Positions 37,440 to 45,784 of a stretch of 64,000 nt of DNA are shown in pieces. Below the pieces are notes generated by a model that was not told the DNA's origin, ran no database searches, and saw only the letters and a list, made by a program, of their open reading frames with translations. Position numbers and translations under genes: made by a program. Every line of letters begins with the position of its first letter. Position 1 is the stretch's first letter. The stretch is from Candidatus Lernaella stagnicola. GTDB lineage: Bacteria; Lernaellota; Lernaellaia; Lernaellales; Lernaellaceae. The stretch is taken from NCBI GenBank assembly GCA_030765525.1, contig JAVCCK010000018.1, positions 1 through 64,000 on the forward strand. The letters run 5' to 3'.

Positions 37440-38474
37440 TTATTCGTCTGATTTCTTTTCGGCCGGAGCCTCTTCGGCGACCGTTTCGGCCGCGACGGTT
37501 TCCACCGGAACTTTTTCGGCGACTGGTTCGGCCACATCGGATACCGCCGGAGCTTTTTCGGCGACTGGTTTGGCCGCCGTTTCTTCCGTCTTCACCTTGA
37601 CCGCTTTCGTCTCGGCGGCTTTCGCCTCGGGTTCGCGACGTGCGCGTTTGACCGCAATCGCCACGCCCTCGGGCGGCGCGTCGTCGCCGGCCGGTTTGAT
37701 TTTCTCGGTTTCGGCGACGCGAGCGGTTTGCTGCTCGGCGCGGGACCGCGCGTCCGATTCTTCTTTTTGCCGGCGCTGCATGCGAAGGTTTTCTTCGAAC
37801 AGGGTTTTGCCTTCGAGGACGGCATCGGCGATCGCGCCGGTGAACAGTTTGATGGCGCGGATGGCGTCATCGTTGCTGGGAATAATGTAGTCGATAGGTT
37901 CGGGGTCGCAGTTGGTGTCGGTGACCGCCACGACGGGAATGCCCAGTTTGTTGGCTTCGTGCACGGCGATATCTTCCCGCCGCGGATCCACGATGAACAC
38001 GATGGACGGTAGGCGGTCCATCTCTACGAGGCCGCCGAGACCTTTTTCGAGTTTGACCAACTGCTTCATGAGCTTCATCTGCTCTTTTTTCGTGACCGGT
38101 CCCCAACTGTCTTTCTCGCGCATCTCCACCAAGTCGTTGAGACGCTTGACGCTGGTTTTGACCGTCGCGAAGTTGGTCATCATACCGCCGAGCCAGCGGT
38201 TGTTGACGTACCACTGGCCGCAACGCCTTGCTTCTTCCTCGATGATTTCAGCGGCTTGCTTTTTCGTGCCCACGAAGAGCACGCGCCCGCCGCTAGCGAC
38301 GGCCTGCACGACGGCTTCATAAGCATTCTTGAAGTAGCCGACGGTTTTTTGCAGGTCGATGATGTAGATGCCGTTGCGGGCCCCGAATATGTAGGGTTTC
38401 ATTTTCGGGTTCCAGCGGCGGGTTTGGTGGCCGAAATGCGCACCGGCCTCCAGCATTTGCTTCATGGTAACCAT
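37440..38474 (-). CDS. rpsB: Ribosomal protein S2 with long Ala/Glu/Val-rich C-terminal extension
   Basis: The first 230 or so residues are standard S2 ([34 protein letters not shown]). The remaining 110 residues are a low-complexity tail rich in Ala, Glu, Lys, Pro, Thr and Val with repeated VAEKxP/VAE units. Bacterial S2 is usually about 240-260 residues, so this is a clear extension, although some delta-like lineages have similar tails. GGAGG precedes ATG 38474. Upstream gene of the rpsB-tsf operon; the leader upstream has candidate hairpins. Confidence 0.95.
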   Translation of the reverse strand: MVTMKQMLEAGAHFGHQTRRWNPKMKPYIFGARNGIYIIDLQKTVGYFKNAYEAVVQAVASGGRVLFVGTKKQAAEIIEEEARRCGQWYVNNRWLGGMMTNFATVKTSVKRLNDLVEMREKDSWGPVTKKEQMKLMKQLVKLEKGLGGLVEMDRLPSIVFIVDPRREDIAVHEANKLGIPVVAVTDTNCDPEPIDYIIPSNDDAIRAIKLFTGAIADAVLEGKTLFEENLRMQRRQKEESDARSRAEQQTARVAETEKIKPAGDDAPPEGVAIAVKRARREPEAKAAETKAVKVKTEETAAKPVAEKAPAVSDVAEPVAEKVPVETVAAETVAEEAPAEKKSDE

Positions 38475-38839
38475 ATGTTCCTCCGGTTACGTGTCGCCGG
38501 GATCGTCATCCCCGCCGGGAATTCCGCCTGAGGCGAAACACCGACCGAGCGGGTCAAATCACCGGCCTTCGTTAAGAAAACCAAAACCCACTTATGTGGG
38601 CCGCGGTATGTACCACGACCGCCGCGGCGACGCAAGAGGGGGTGGATGTATATTTGTCGTTGTTTATTCAGGCTTTCCATTGCGATATGAAGTGAGACGC
38701 GGGCGAAGCGTGGATGAGGTTCAGGAAACGGCGCGCCCGAATCTCCCAACCCCATGACTTCATTTGCAGGCAACGCTTGATCGCTCGCGGCGGGCGGCAT
38801 AAATTGCTTGCACCTACTAGATAACCAGCGAGGGTCACG
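38475..38839 (-). other. Non-coding gap between rpsB and the amidase gene
   Basis: 365 bases with no supported gene, between divergent start codons. On the minus strand, going toward rpsB, hairpin A pairs 38622-38628 with 38600-38606 (GCCGCGG / CCGCGGC) and hairpin B pairs 38596-38600 with 38587-38591. Promoters for both genes must lie here; I could not pick convincing -35/-10 pairs. Confidence 0.5.
38571..38600 (-). promoter_or_regulatory. Terminator-like hairpin in the rpsB leader
   Basis: Minus-strand CCCAC-ATAA-GTGGG followed by TTTTGGTTTTC, about 97 bases before the rpsB start. No minus-strand gene lies upstream that would need a terminator, so attenuation of rpsB is possible. The stem is short. 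Confidence 0.4.
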
Positions 38840-40282
38840 ATGGAAAACCTGTGCAAGCTTTCCGGTACGGAACTGGCGCGGCTGATCCGCGAGGGCGAAG
38901 CGACATCCGTGGAGATCGTCGAGGCCCACATTCGGCAAATCCAGAAGGTCAACCCAACGCTTAACGCGGTCGTGGCGGATCGCTTTGAGCAGGCGCGGCA
39001 GGAGGCGCAAGCGGCCGACGCCAAGCTGAGCGAAGCCAAAAAGAAGGACGACCTGCCGCCCTTTCTCGGCGTACCGTGCAGCATCAAGGAGTGCTTTGCG
39101 TTCGCGGGTATGCCCAACACGGCGGGCATCGTGGCGCGGCGCGGCATCGTGCCCGACCAGGACGCGACGGCCGTGGCCCGCATCCGCGCGGCGGGAGCGA
39201 TACCGCTGGGCGTGACCAACACGTCGGAAGGCTGCATGTGGATGGAGTCGAGCAACTACGTGTACGGCCGCACGAACAACCCGTACAACCCGGCGCACAT
39301 CGTGGGAGGCAGTTCCGGCGGGGAGGGGGCGATCATCGCGGCGGGCGGTTCGCCCTTCGGTTTGGGTTCGGACATCGGCGGATCGATTCGCATGCCGGCG
39401 TTTTTCAACGGCGTGTTCGGCCACAAAGCGTCCGGCGGCCTGGTGCCGAATACGGGCCAGTATCCCATCGCCGCCGGGCCCGCGTTGCGCTATTTGACGA
39501 CCGGGCCGTTGGCTCGGCGCGCCGAGGATATCTGGCCGCTGCTGCAGTTGTTGAAGGGACCCGACGGCCTGGACGAAGGCTGCCAAGAAATCGCGCTGGG
39601 CGATCCGGCGCAGGTCGATTTCAGCCGCCTGAAGGTGCTTGTGGTCAAGGGGAACGGTGTCGTACGGGTCGCCGCGGATATGTTGGAGGCGCAGGCCCGC
39701 GCGGCCGAGGCACTGGCCAAACGCGGCGCCACGGTTTCGGAGGGCACGTTTACGGCGTTCAAGAAGTCGCGAGATATCTGGACGGCGCTGCTGAACGAAT
39801 CGGGCAGTGAGCCGTTCAAGGAGACGATCGGGCGCGACGGCCCCATTTCCGCCGGCCGCGAGTTTTTCAAGTGGGTGGTGCGGGCGTCGAATCACACCTT
39901 GCCGGCGATTGTGCTGGCGGCGTTGGAAAATCTCCCGGCGATGATGCCCGCACGCTACCGGCGATTTGCCGAGATGGGCCGCGAACTGAAACAGGAAATG
40001 AATCAGCGGCTGGGCGAAGACGGGTTGCTGCTGTATCCCTCGTATCCGACGGCGGCGCCGCGCCACCACAAGCCGATCTTTCCGCCCTTCAATTGGGTGT
40101 ACACGGCGATCCTCAATGTGCTGGAAATCCCGGTCACGCAGACGCCGCTGGGTTTGAATGCAGCCGGATTACCGCTCGGCGTCCAGGTGGGCGCGGCCCA
40201 CGGCAACGACCACCTGACGGTCGCGGCGGCCTTGGCGCTGCAGGAAGATTTGGGTGGTTGGGTGCCGCCCCGGCAATGGTAG
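38840..40282 (+). CDS. Amidase-signature enzyme, fatty-acid-amide-hydrolase (FAAH2)-like
   Basis: A 480-residue amidase-signature hydrolase. The Ser-cisSer-Lys triad is visible: K83 in PCSIKECF, S158 in VGGSSGGEG and S182 in GSDIGGSIRMP. Their spacing (75 and 24) equals that of mammalian FAAH (K142, S217, S241). The stretch around ESSNYVYGRTNNPYN and IRMPAFFNGVFGHK is notably like vertebrate FAAH2. Likely cleaves acyl amides, possibly lipid amides. No signal peptide, so cytoplasmic or membrane-associated. Alternatives are other broad amidases of the family. The next gene begins 25 bases downstream. Confidence 0.87.
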   Translation: MENLCKLSGTELARLIREGEATSVEIVEAHIRQIQKVNPTLNAVVADRFEQARQEAQAADAKLSEAKKKDDLPPFLGVPCSIKECFAFAGMPNTAGIVARRGIVPDQDATAVARIRAAGAIPLGVTNTSEGCMWMESSNYVYGRTNNPYNPAHIVGGSSGGEGAIIAAGGSPFGLGSDIGGSIRMPAFFNGVFGHKASGGLVPNTGQYPIAAGPALRYLTTGPLARRAEDIWPLLQLLKGPDGLDEGCQEIALGDPAQVDFSRLKVLVVKGNGVVRVAADMLEAQARAAEALAKRGATVSEGTFTAFKKSRDIWTALLNESGSEPFKETIGRDGPISAGREFFKWVVRASNHTLPAIVLAALENLPAMMPARYRRFAEMGRELKQEMNQRLGEDGLLLYPSYPTAAPRHHKPIFPPFNWVYTAILNVLEIPVTQTPLGLNAAGLPLGVQVGAAHGNDHLTVAAALALQEDLGGWVPPRQW

Positions 40283-40307
40283 AAACCGACTTCGAGATGC
40301 CGCGGCG

Positions 40308-43061
40308 ATGGTGACGACCAACTGGCGGGAAATGCAGCGGCGCGCCGTGAAATTCGTTCACAGGTGGAAAGACGAAAGCCGCGAAGCCGCCGAAGCCAAG
40401 AGCTTCTGGGATGATTTCTTTCGCGTGTTCGGAAGGGATCGAAAGGCCGTGGCGTCGTTCGAGGCGCCGGTGCGCAACCTGCGCGATCGATGGTCCTTCA
40501 TCGACTTGTTTTGGAAGGGCACGCTGCTGGTCGAGCACAAGAGCCGGGGCAAGGATCTCGGTCGCGCCGCGAGCCAGGCCTTTGACTACATCCAGTATTT
40601 GCAGGGGGAAGGGCGCGAGGAGGAAGCGCCAGACTACGTGATCGTTTCCGATTTCGAGCGGATTGCGCTGCACGAATTGGAGACGGGGCGGGTCGTGGAA
40701 TTTCCGCTGGCGGAGTTGCCGGAGCACGCGCACTTGTTCGGTTTCATTGCCGGTTTCAAGCAGGCCAGCTTGGAGCCGCAGGACCCCCTCAACATCCGCG
40801 CCGCGGAGATCATGGCGAAGCTGCACGACGCGCTGGAAGACGGCGGGTATTCCGGGCACCGCCTCGAGCGCTTCCTGGTGCGCATTTTGTTTTGCCTGTT
40901 TGCCGAAGACACGGGAATTTTCGACACGGATTCCTTCTCGCGGTTCATCGAAAATTATACGCGCCAAGACGGCTTTGACCTGGGCGCGCAACTGGCCCGC
41001 TTTTTCGCCGTGCTCAACACGCCGCGCGAGCAGCGCCAGACGAGCCTCGACGACGCGTTGATGAACCTGCCCTACGTCAACGGCGAGTTGTTTCGTGAAG
41101 ACCTGGGATTCGCGGAGATGGATCGCGCGATGCGCGAGGCCCTGCTGCGTTGTGCGCATTTCCATTGGGCGCAGATTTCGCCAGCGATATTCGGCTCGCT
41201 TTTTCAGTCGGTGATGGAGCCCCGCGAACGACGGCGGATCGGCGGGCACTACACGTCCGAGCGCGACATTCTCAAACTGATCCGCGCCTTGTTTTTGGAC
41301 GAACTTCGCGCACAGTTCGAGAAAATCCGCCACGACCGACGCAAATTACAGGAGTTCCAGCGAACGTTAGCGGGATTGCGATTCCTGGACCCCGCGTGCG
41401 GCTGCGGCAATTTCCTGGTCGTAACCTATCGCGAATTGCGGTTGCTTGAGCTGGAGGTCATCAAAATACTGCACGGCGGGCGGCAGCAGGAACTGGACAT
41501 CAAAAACCTGACGCTGATCGACATGGAGTCGATGTGCGGCATCGAGATCAGCGAGTTTCCGGCGCGGATCGCCGAAGTGGCGATGTGGTTGGTCGACCAT
41601 CAAATGAACCGGCGGCTCAGCAATGAGTTCGGGGCGTATTTCATGCGGCTACCGCTGGCGAAGTCGGCCCGCATCAGGGTCGGCAACGCGCTCCTCCTGG
41701 ACTGGAACGAGGTGTTGCCGGCCGGGCAATGCAGTTACGTGCTGGGCAATCCGCCCTTTGTCGGCAAGTCGCTGATGACCAAAGAACAAAACCGCGAAAC
41801 AGCCCACGTGTGGGGCGACGCCAAACGCAGCGGCGTGCTGGACTACGTCACGGCGTGGTACCGAAAAGCGGCTGAATACGCGGGTGGAACACGCATTCGC
41901 GCCGCCTTTGTTTCCACCAATTCCATCACCCAAGGCGAGCAAGCGGACGCGCTGTGGACGCCGTTGTTTCGCGATTTCGGCTTGAAGATCCATTTTGCCT
42001 ACCGCACCTTCCCGTGGGAAAGCGAAGCCCGCGGCAAGGCGCACGTGCACGTGGTGATCGTCGGTTTCGGCGCGTTCGATACGGGCGGCAAGCGCATCTA
42101 CGAATTCGACGGGAAGAACGACAAGCTGACGGTTACAGAAGCGAAGAACATCAGCCCCTATTTGGTGGAGGGAAACGATCTCGCGGTTCCTCCCCGCGCC
42201 CGGCCGTTGTGTCCGGTGCCGGAATGCGGCTACGGCAGCAAACCGGCCGACGGCGGTCACTTGCTGCTCACCGAAGAGCAGCGGCAGGACTTCGTGGCGC
42301 AATATCCGGACGCCGCGCCATACCTCCGACCACTGCTGAGCGCGGCGGAATACCTGCACGGTCGCAAGCGCTGGTGTTTGTGGTTGCCGCACGCCAAGCC
42401 CTCCGACATCCGCTCGATTCGTGGTTTGCGGGAGCGGGTCGGAAAGGTCCGAGAGTTTCGCCTGGCCAGCAAGAAAGCGGCCACGCGGGAACTGGCCGGT
42501 CAACCGGCGCTGTTCGCGGAGATCCGCCAGCCCACGACTCGTTTCGTGCTCGTGCCGCAACATACGTCGGAGCGGCGGGATTACGTGCCCTTCGGGTATT
42601 TTGAGCCGGAGAACATCCTGCACAACAGTTGTTCGGCAATTCCCGAGGCGTCGTTGTACCACTTCGGCGTGCTGAGTTCGGAGATGCACATGGCATGGCT
42701 GCGGCATGTCGGCGGGCGCATTAAGTCGGATTTCCGCTATTCGACGCGGCAGGTGTACAACAACTTTCCATGGCCCCAGGTGCCGAGCGAGAAGCAAAGC
42801 GCCGCAGTGGAGAAAGCTGCGGCAGCGGTGTTGGCCGCGCGGGATCAATATCCCGATCAATCACCGGCGGATTTGTACGACCCCTTGGCGATGCCCCGCG
42901 CGCTTCACCGGGCGCACGAGGCGCTCGATCGCGTCGTGGATCGCTGCTATCGGCAAGCGCGTTTCCCGGACGACCAACGCCGCATGCCTTTTTTGTTGAA
43001 GCTTTACGAAAAATTGGCTGCGCCGTTGGCCCCGGTGAAGGGGCGCAAGGCGCAGCGGTAG
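40308..43061 (+). CDS. MmeI-like type IIL restriction-modification enzyme
   Basis: A 917-residue single-chain restriction and methylation enzyme, almost the length of MmeI. Order: N-terminal nuclease domain with LLVEHKSRGKDL (ExK near residue 76, PD-(D/E)XK type), helical linker, gamma-class adenine methyltransferase with motif I DPACGCGNFL near 361 and motif IV NPPFVG near 481, then a target-recognition region and C-terminal helical part. It would cut at a fixed distance from its site and methylate one strand. ATG 40308 is preferred; the frame opens at 40254 inside the amidase end. No separate nuclease, specificity subunit or other defence gene lies nearby. Confidence 0.87.
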   Translation: MVTTNWREMQRRAVKFVHRWKDESREAAEAKSFWDDFFRVFGRDRKAVASFEAPVRNLRDRWSFIDLFWKGTLLVEHKSRGKDLGRAASQAFDYIQYLQGEGREEEAPDYVIVSDFERIALHELETGRVVEFPLAELPEHAHLFGFIAGFKQASLEPQDPLNIRAAEIMAKLHDALEDGGYSGHRLERFLVRILFCLFAEDTGIFDTDSFSRFIENYTRQDGFDLGAQLARFFAVLNTPREQRQTSLDDALMNLPYVNGELFREDLGFAEMDRAMREALLRCAHFHWAQISPAIFGSLFQSVMEPRERRRIGGHYTSERDILKLIRALFLDELRAQFEKIRHDRRKLQEFQRTLAGLRFLDPACGCGNFLVVTYRELRLLELEVIKILHGGRQQELDIKNLTLIDMESMCGIEISEFPARIAEVAMWLVDHQMNRRLSNEFGAYFMRLPLAKSARIRVGNALLLDWNEVLPAGQCSYVLGNPPFVGKSLMTKEQNRETAHVWGDAKRSGVLDYVTAWYRKAAEYAGGTRIRAAFVSTNSITQGEQADALWTPLFRDFGLKIHFAYRTFPWESEARGKAHVHVVIVGFGAFDTGGKRIYEFDGKNDKLTVTEAKNISPYLVEGNDLAVPPRARPLCPVPECGYGSKPADGGHLLLTEEQRQDFVAQYPDAAPYLRPLLSAAEYLHGRKRWCLWLPHAKPSDIRSIRGLRERVGKVREFRLASKKAATRELAGQPALFAEIRQPTTRFVLVPQHTSERRDYVPFGYFEPENILHNSCSAIPEASLYHFGVLSSEMHMAWLRHVGGRIKSDFRYSTRQVYNNFPWPQVPSEKQSAAVEKAAAAVLAARDQYPDQSPADLYDPLAMPRALHRAHEALDRVVDRCYRQARFPDDQRRMPFLLKLYEKLAAPLAPVKGRKAQR

Positions 43062-43170
43062 GTCTCGGGCCGGTCTTCGCTTGCGCGGCGGCGGCGTTTC
43101 GCGCAAGATATCCGGAATCCAATTTCGCAAGTATAAAAGGTAGAAAAATCGCCAATAGGAGGCGTGCAAC

Positions 43171-44559
43171 GTGAGACGAGCGGCTTGGTACGGTTGGGTG
43201 ATCGCCTGTGTCCTTTTAGCAACATCCTGCTTCGCGGGCGTGGCGGCGGCGTCTTGTGAAAGCGACGCGGATTGCCCCGGCGGCATCTGCCTGGACGGCA
43301 TGTGCCAATCGGCCGGGCCGGGAATCACGCTGCAGTCTTCCTTTGGTTACTCCTTTCACGTGACATCGTTACCGGCGGCGGGCAACACCGCCGAAGCGAT
43401 TCTGGCGGAAATTGGGCGGACGGCCGGGTTGACGAACATGCCGGAGATTCACCCGGCGAATGTGCCCAGCGCCCTGGCGGCGTTTCACAATGGGCGGCGC
43501 ATCATTCTCTACAATCCGGATTTCCTGGCCCAATTGAATCAAGCGGCGGGCACGAACTGGTGTGTGTATTACGTTTTCGCGCACGAACTGGGTCACCACC
43601 TGGAGGGCCACACGGTCGAAATGCAACGCCAGGACGCGTGGCGTTGCGAGTACCAAGCCGATGCCTTCGCCGCGCGAACACTCAAGCGAATGGGTGCGCG
43701 CCTCGACGAAATCGTCAACTGCGTTCGCGCCACGCCGGCACCGCCGAGCCCGACGCATCCGAGCAGTTCCGACCGCGAGCAAAACATGCGCGCGGCGTAC
43801 AACAACGCGCCCGGCGGGCCGTCTCCAACACCGGTGCGCCGACCGGTCGCGCAGCCGGTGGCCACGCCCGTATACCAACCGACGCCGCCACCGGTAACCG
43901 TTCCGACCCCGCCGCAAGGCGACATGCAGGGGCAAGTCGTGATCGTCCAGCGGCAGCAGCAAAGCATGTCACGGCCGGAGCCGGCGGATGGCGACGCCGG
44001 TCACAGCGGCGCGGCGGACGTGGCGGTGTGCGGCGGTAGTTTCACGAAGGTGTTGATTCGCGGCACGATGAACGTGACGATCGTGGAGGGCAAAGCGCCA
44101 GGTTGCAGTGTTGAAAGCGGCGACGCCAGCCTCATCGAGTTTACGCGAAGCGGGGATACGCTGGTCATTGACGAGAAATCGGGGTCGGGTACCGCGGCGC
44201 GTGTTTCGGTAACGACGTCACGGTTGCGATCGGTAACCAATTCGGGCACCGGTTATACACATGTGCGGAAAACGGGCGGCGCGATTACGTTTGTCCTCAA
44301 GGGTACGGGAAATGTCGTGGCGTCGGGAAGTGCGTCAGAGCTTTCGGTAAGCGCGAGCGGCACCGGCGGATTTGACGGCGGGAACCTTGAAGCGGCCGAC
44401 GCGCGCGTGGACGTAAGCGGTATCAGCAACACCACCGTTTTTGTGACCGGAACTCTCAACGTTGCGATTAGCGGAATGGGGCGGGTTGGCTATCGAGGCA
44501 ATCCGTCGAACGTGATTCAGAAAATCAGCGGTATGGGCAGCGTCGAAAAACTCGACTAG
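43171..44559 (+). CDS. Secreted M48-like metalloprotease with GIN/DUF2807 domain
   Basis: A 462-residue exported protein: signal peptide (1-27), short Cys-rich segment (CESDADCPGGICLDGMC), a metalloprotease domain with FAHELGHHLEGH and a following CEYQADAFA that supplies the third ligand as in M48 peptidases, a Pro/Thr-rich linker (about 185-260), and a C-terminal beta-helix-like GIN domain (DUF2807, about 285-460) of short repeats. GTG 43171 is preceded by GGAGG. The pairing of protease and GIN domain is unusual to me. Likely periplasmic or surface-located. A weak terminator follows. Confidence 0.82.
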   Translation: MRRAAWYGWVIACVLLATSCFAGVAAASCESDADCPGGICLDGMCQSAGPGITLQSSFGYSFHVTSLPAAGNTAEAILAEIGRTAGLTNMPEIHPANVPSALAAFHNGRRIILYNPDFLAQLNQAAGTNWCVYYVFAHELGHHLEGHTVEMQRQDAWRCEYQADAFAARTLKRMGARLDEIVNCVRATPAPPSPTHPSSSDREQNMRAAYNNAPGGPSPTPVRRPVAQPVATPVYQPTPPPVTVPTPPQGDMQGQVVIVQRQQQSMSRPEPADGDAGHSGAADVAVCGGSFTKVLIRGTMNVTIVEGKAPGCSVESGDASLIEFTRSGDTLVIDEKSGSGTAARVSVTTSRLRSVTNSGTGYTHVRKTGGAITFVLKGTGNVVASGSASELSVSASGTGGFDGGNLEAADARVDVSGISNTTVFVTGTLNVAISGMGRVGYRGNPSNVIQKISGMGSVEKLD

Positions 44560-44580
44560 AATAGTCGCGCTGATTTTTTT
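44553..44580 (+). terminator. Weak terminator candidate
   Basis: CGACTA-GAA-TAGTCG stem overlapping the stop codon, then a gap of five bases and eight T. The gap makes it uncertain. Confidence 0.4.
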
Positions 44581-44626
44581 CTTTCGTTTGACACCCCCTC
44601 CCACCTAAGGAAAAAACACGCAGACT

Positions 44627-45784
44627 GTGCAACGAAGAAATACCGAACACATTCGCATGCCGGGTAGCAGGCGGCGTCTCACGGTACCCGGACTCGATCG
44701 TATCTTCGATTGGATGACCCGCGGGTATAACGCCGCCTCGCGGGCGATGGGCGACCGCGGCCTGTTGCCGCCTTATCGGCTGGAATGCGAACTCACCTAT
44801 CGCTGCAATTGCCGCTGCGAGCACTGCTATCAGTCGCGCGACAGCGAAAGCGTCGCATCGTACCCGCGGGAGACGATGACCGTCGATGATTGGTTGCGCA
44901 TCGCGCTGGAGACGCCACCGTGGACGCTGATTACGCTGACCGGCGGCGAGCCGATGTTGATGGAGGGTTTCTCCACGCTGCTTGATCGCCTGGGACGTGT
45001 GCGGCCGATCATTCTATTAAGCAACGCCACGTTGTTGAATGCCGAGATTCGCCGGTTGCTGATCGAGCGGCGCGTGCTGCTGCTGGGCACGGCGCTGTAC
45101 GGGCCGGAGGCGTATCACGACGCGTTTACCGGACATCCCGGCGCGTTCGCCAAGACGCTGGCGAACCTGGAGGCGCTGCAAAGAGAGAAGCGAGCGGCGG
45201 GTCGCGGGCCGTTGTTGGATTTCAAGGTTGCGGTAGACGAAGGCAATGTCGAGCACGTACCGGAGTTGGTCGACATGGCCCACAAGTTGGACGCGGAGAT
45301 CATGACCTTCTCGCTCGTCTATCGAAACGATGCGATGCTCAATCCGCAATTGCGCGATTCCATCGACGACGCGGCGTTCGAGCGACATTATCCGTTCGGC
45401 CCCGAGGAAGCTAACGCGCGAGAACGCTTCGCGGAAACGTTTTCGAAGTTGGTGCAAGAGGGCCGCAAGGGGCGGACGCGCTTTCGTTTTTATCCGCCTT
45501 TTCGCGGCGAGCGCGACGTACGGCTTTTCTTCGAAACGCCCGAGCGCTTGGATCGCCGTCTGCGTCCTTGTTTCAACCCGTGGGGCAACCTCGTGATTTC
45601 GCCGCTGGGCGAGGCGTATCCCTGCCTCAGCCTGCGGCTGGGCAACGTGAGCGATACATCACTACGCGAACTATGGCGGGGCTCGGCCTTTCACGCCTTT
45701 CGCCGGCGCATTCGGGAGCGCGGCACACTGCCCGCCTGTTGGGGTTGCTGCTACGTGTCGCCGGATTTTGCGGAGCGGCGATGA
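44627..45784 (+). CDS. Radical SAM/SPASM protein
   Basis: A 385-residue radical SAM enzyme. The core cluster motif is CNCRCEHC (CX3CX2C), and a glycine-rich SAM site TLTGGEPML follows. The C-terminal SPASM-like segment has CFNPWGNLVISPLGEAYPC and CWGCC, enough cysteines for auxiliary iron-sulfur clusters. Such enzymes often modify peptides or small precursors, for example in RiPP or cofactor synthesis. No precursor peptide is visible next to it. The start is uncertain (GTG 44627 or ATG 44657; neither has a good ribosome site). Its stop overlaps the start of a membrane glycosyltransferase as ATGA. Confidence 0.85.
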   Translation: MQRRNTEHIRMPGSRRRLTVPGLDRIFDWMTRGYNAASRAMGDRGLLPPYRLECELTYRCNCRCEHCYQSRDSESVASYPRETMTVDDWLRIALETPPWTLITLTGGEPMLMEGFSTLLDRLGRVRPIILLSNATLLNAEIRRLLIERRVLLLGTALYGPEAYHDAFTGHPGAFAKTLANLEALQREKRAAGRGPLLDFKVAVDEGNVEHVPELVDMAHKLDAEIMTFSLVYRNDAMLNPQLRDSIDDAAFERHYPFGPEEANARERFAETFSKLVQEGRKGRTRFRFYPPFRGERDVRLFFETPERLDRRLRPCFNPWGNLVISPLGEAYPCLSLRLGNVSDTSLRELWRGSAFHAFRRRIRERGTLPACWGCCYVSPDFAERR

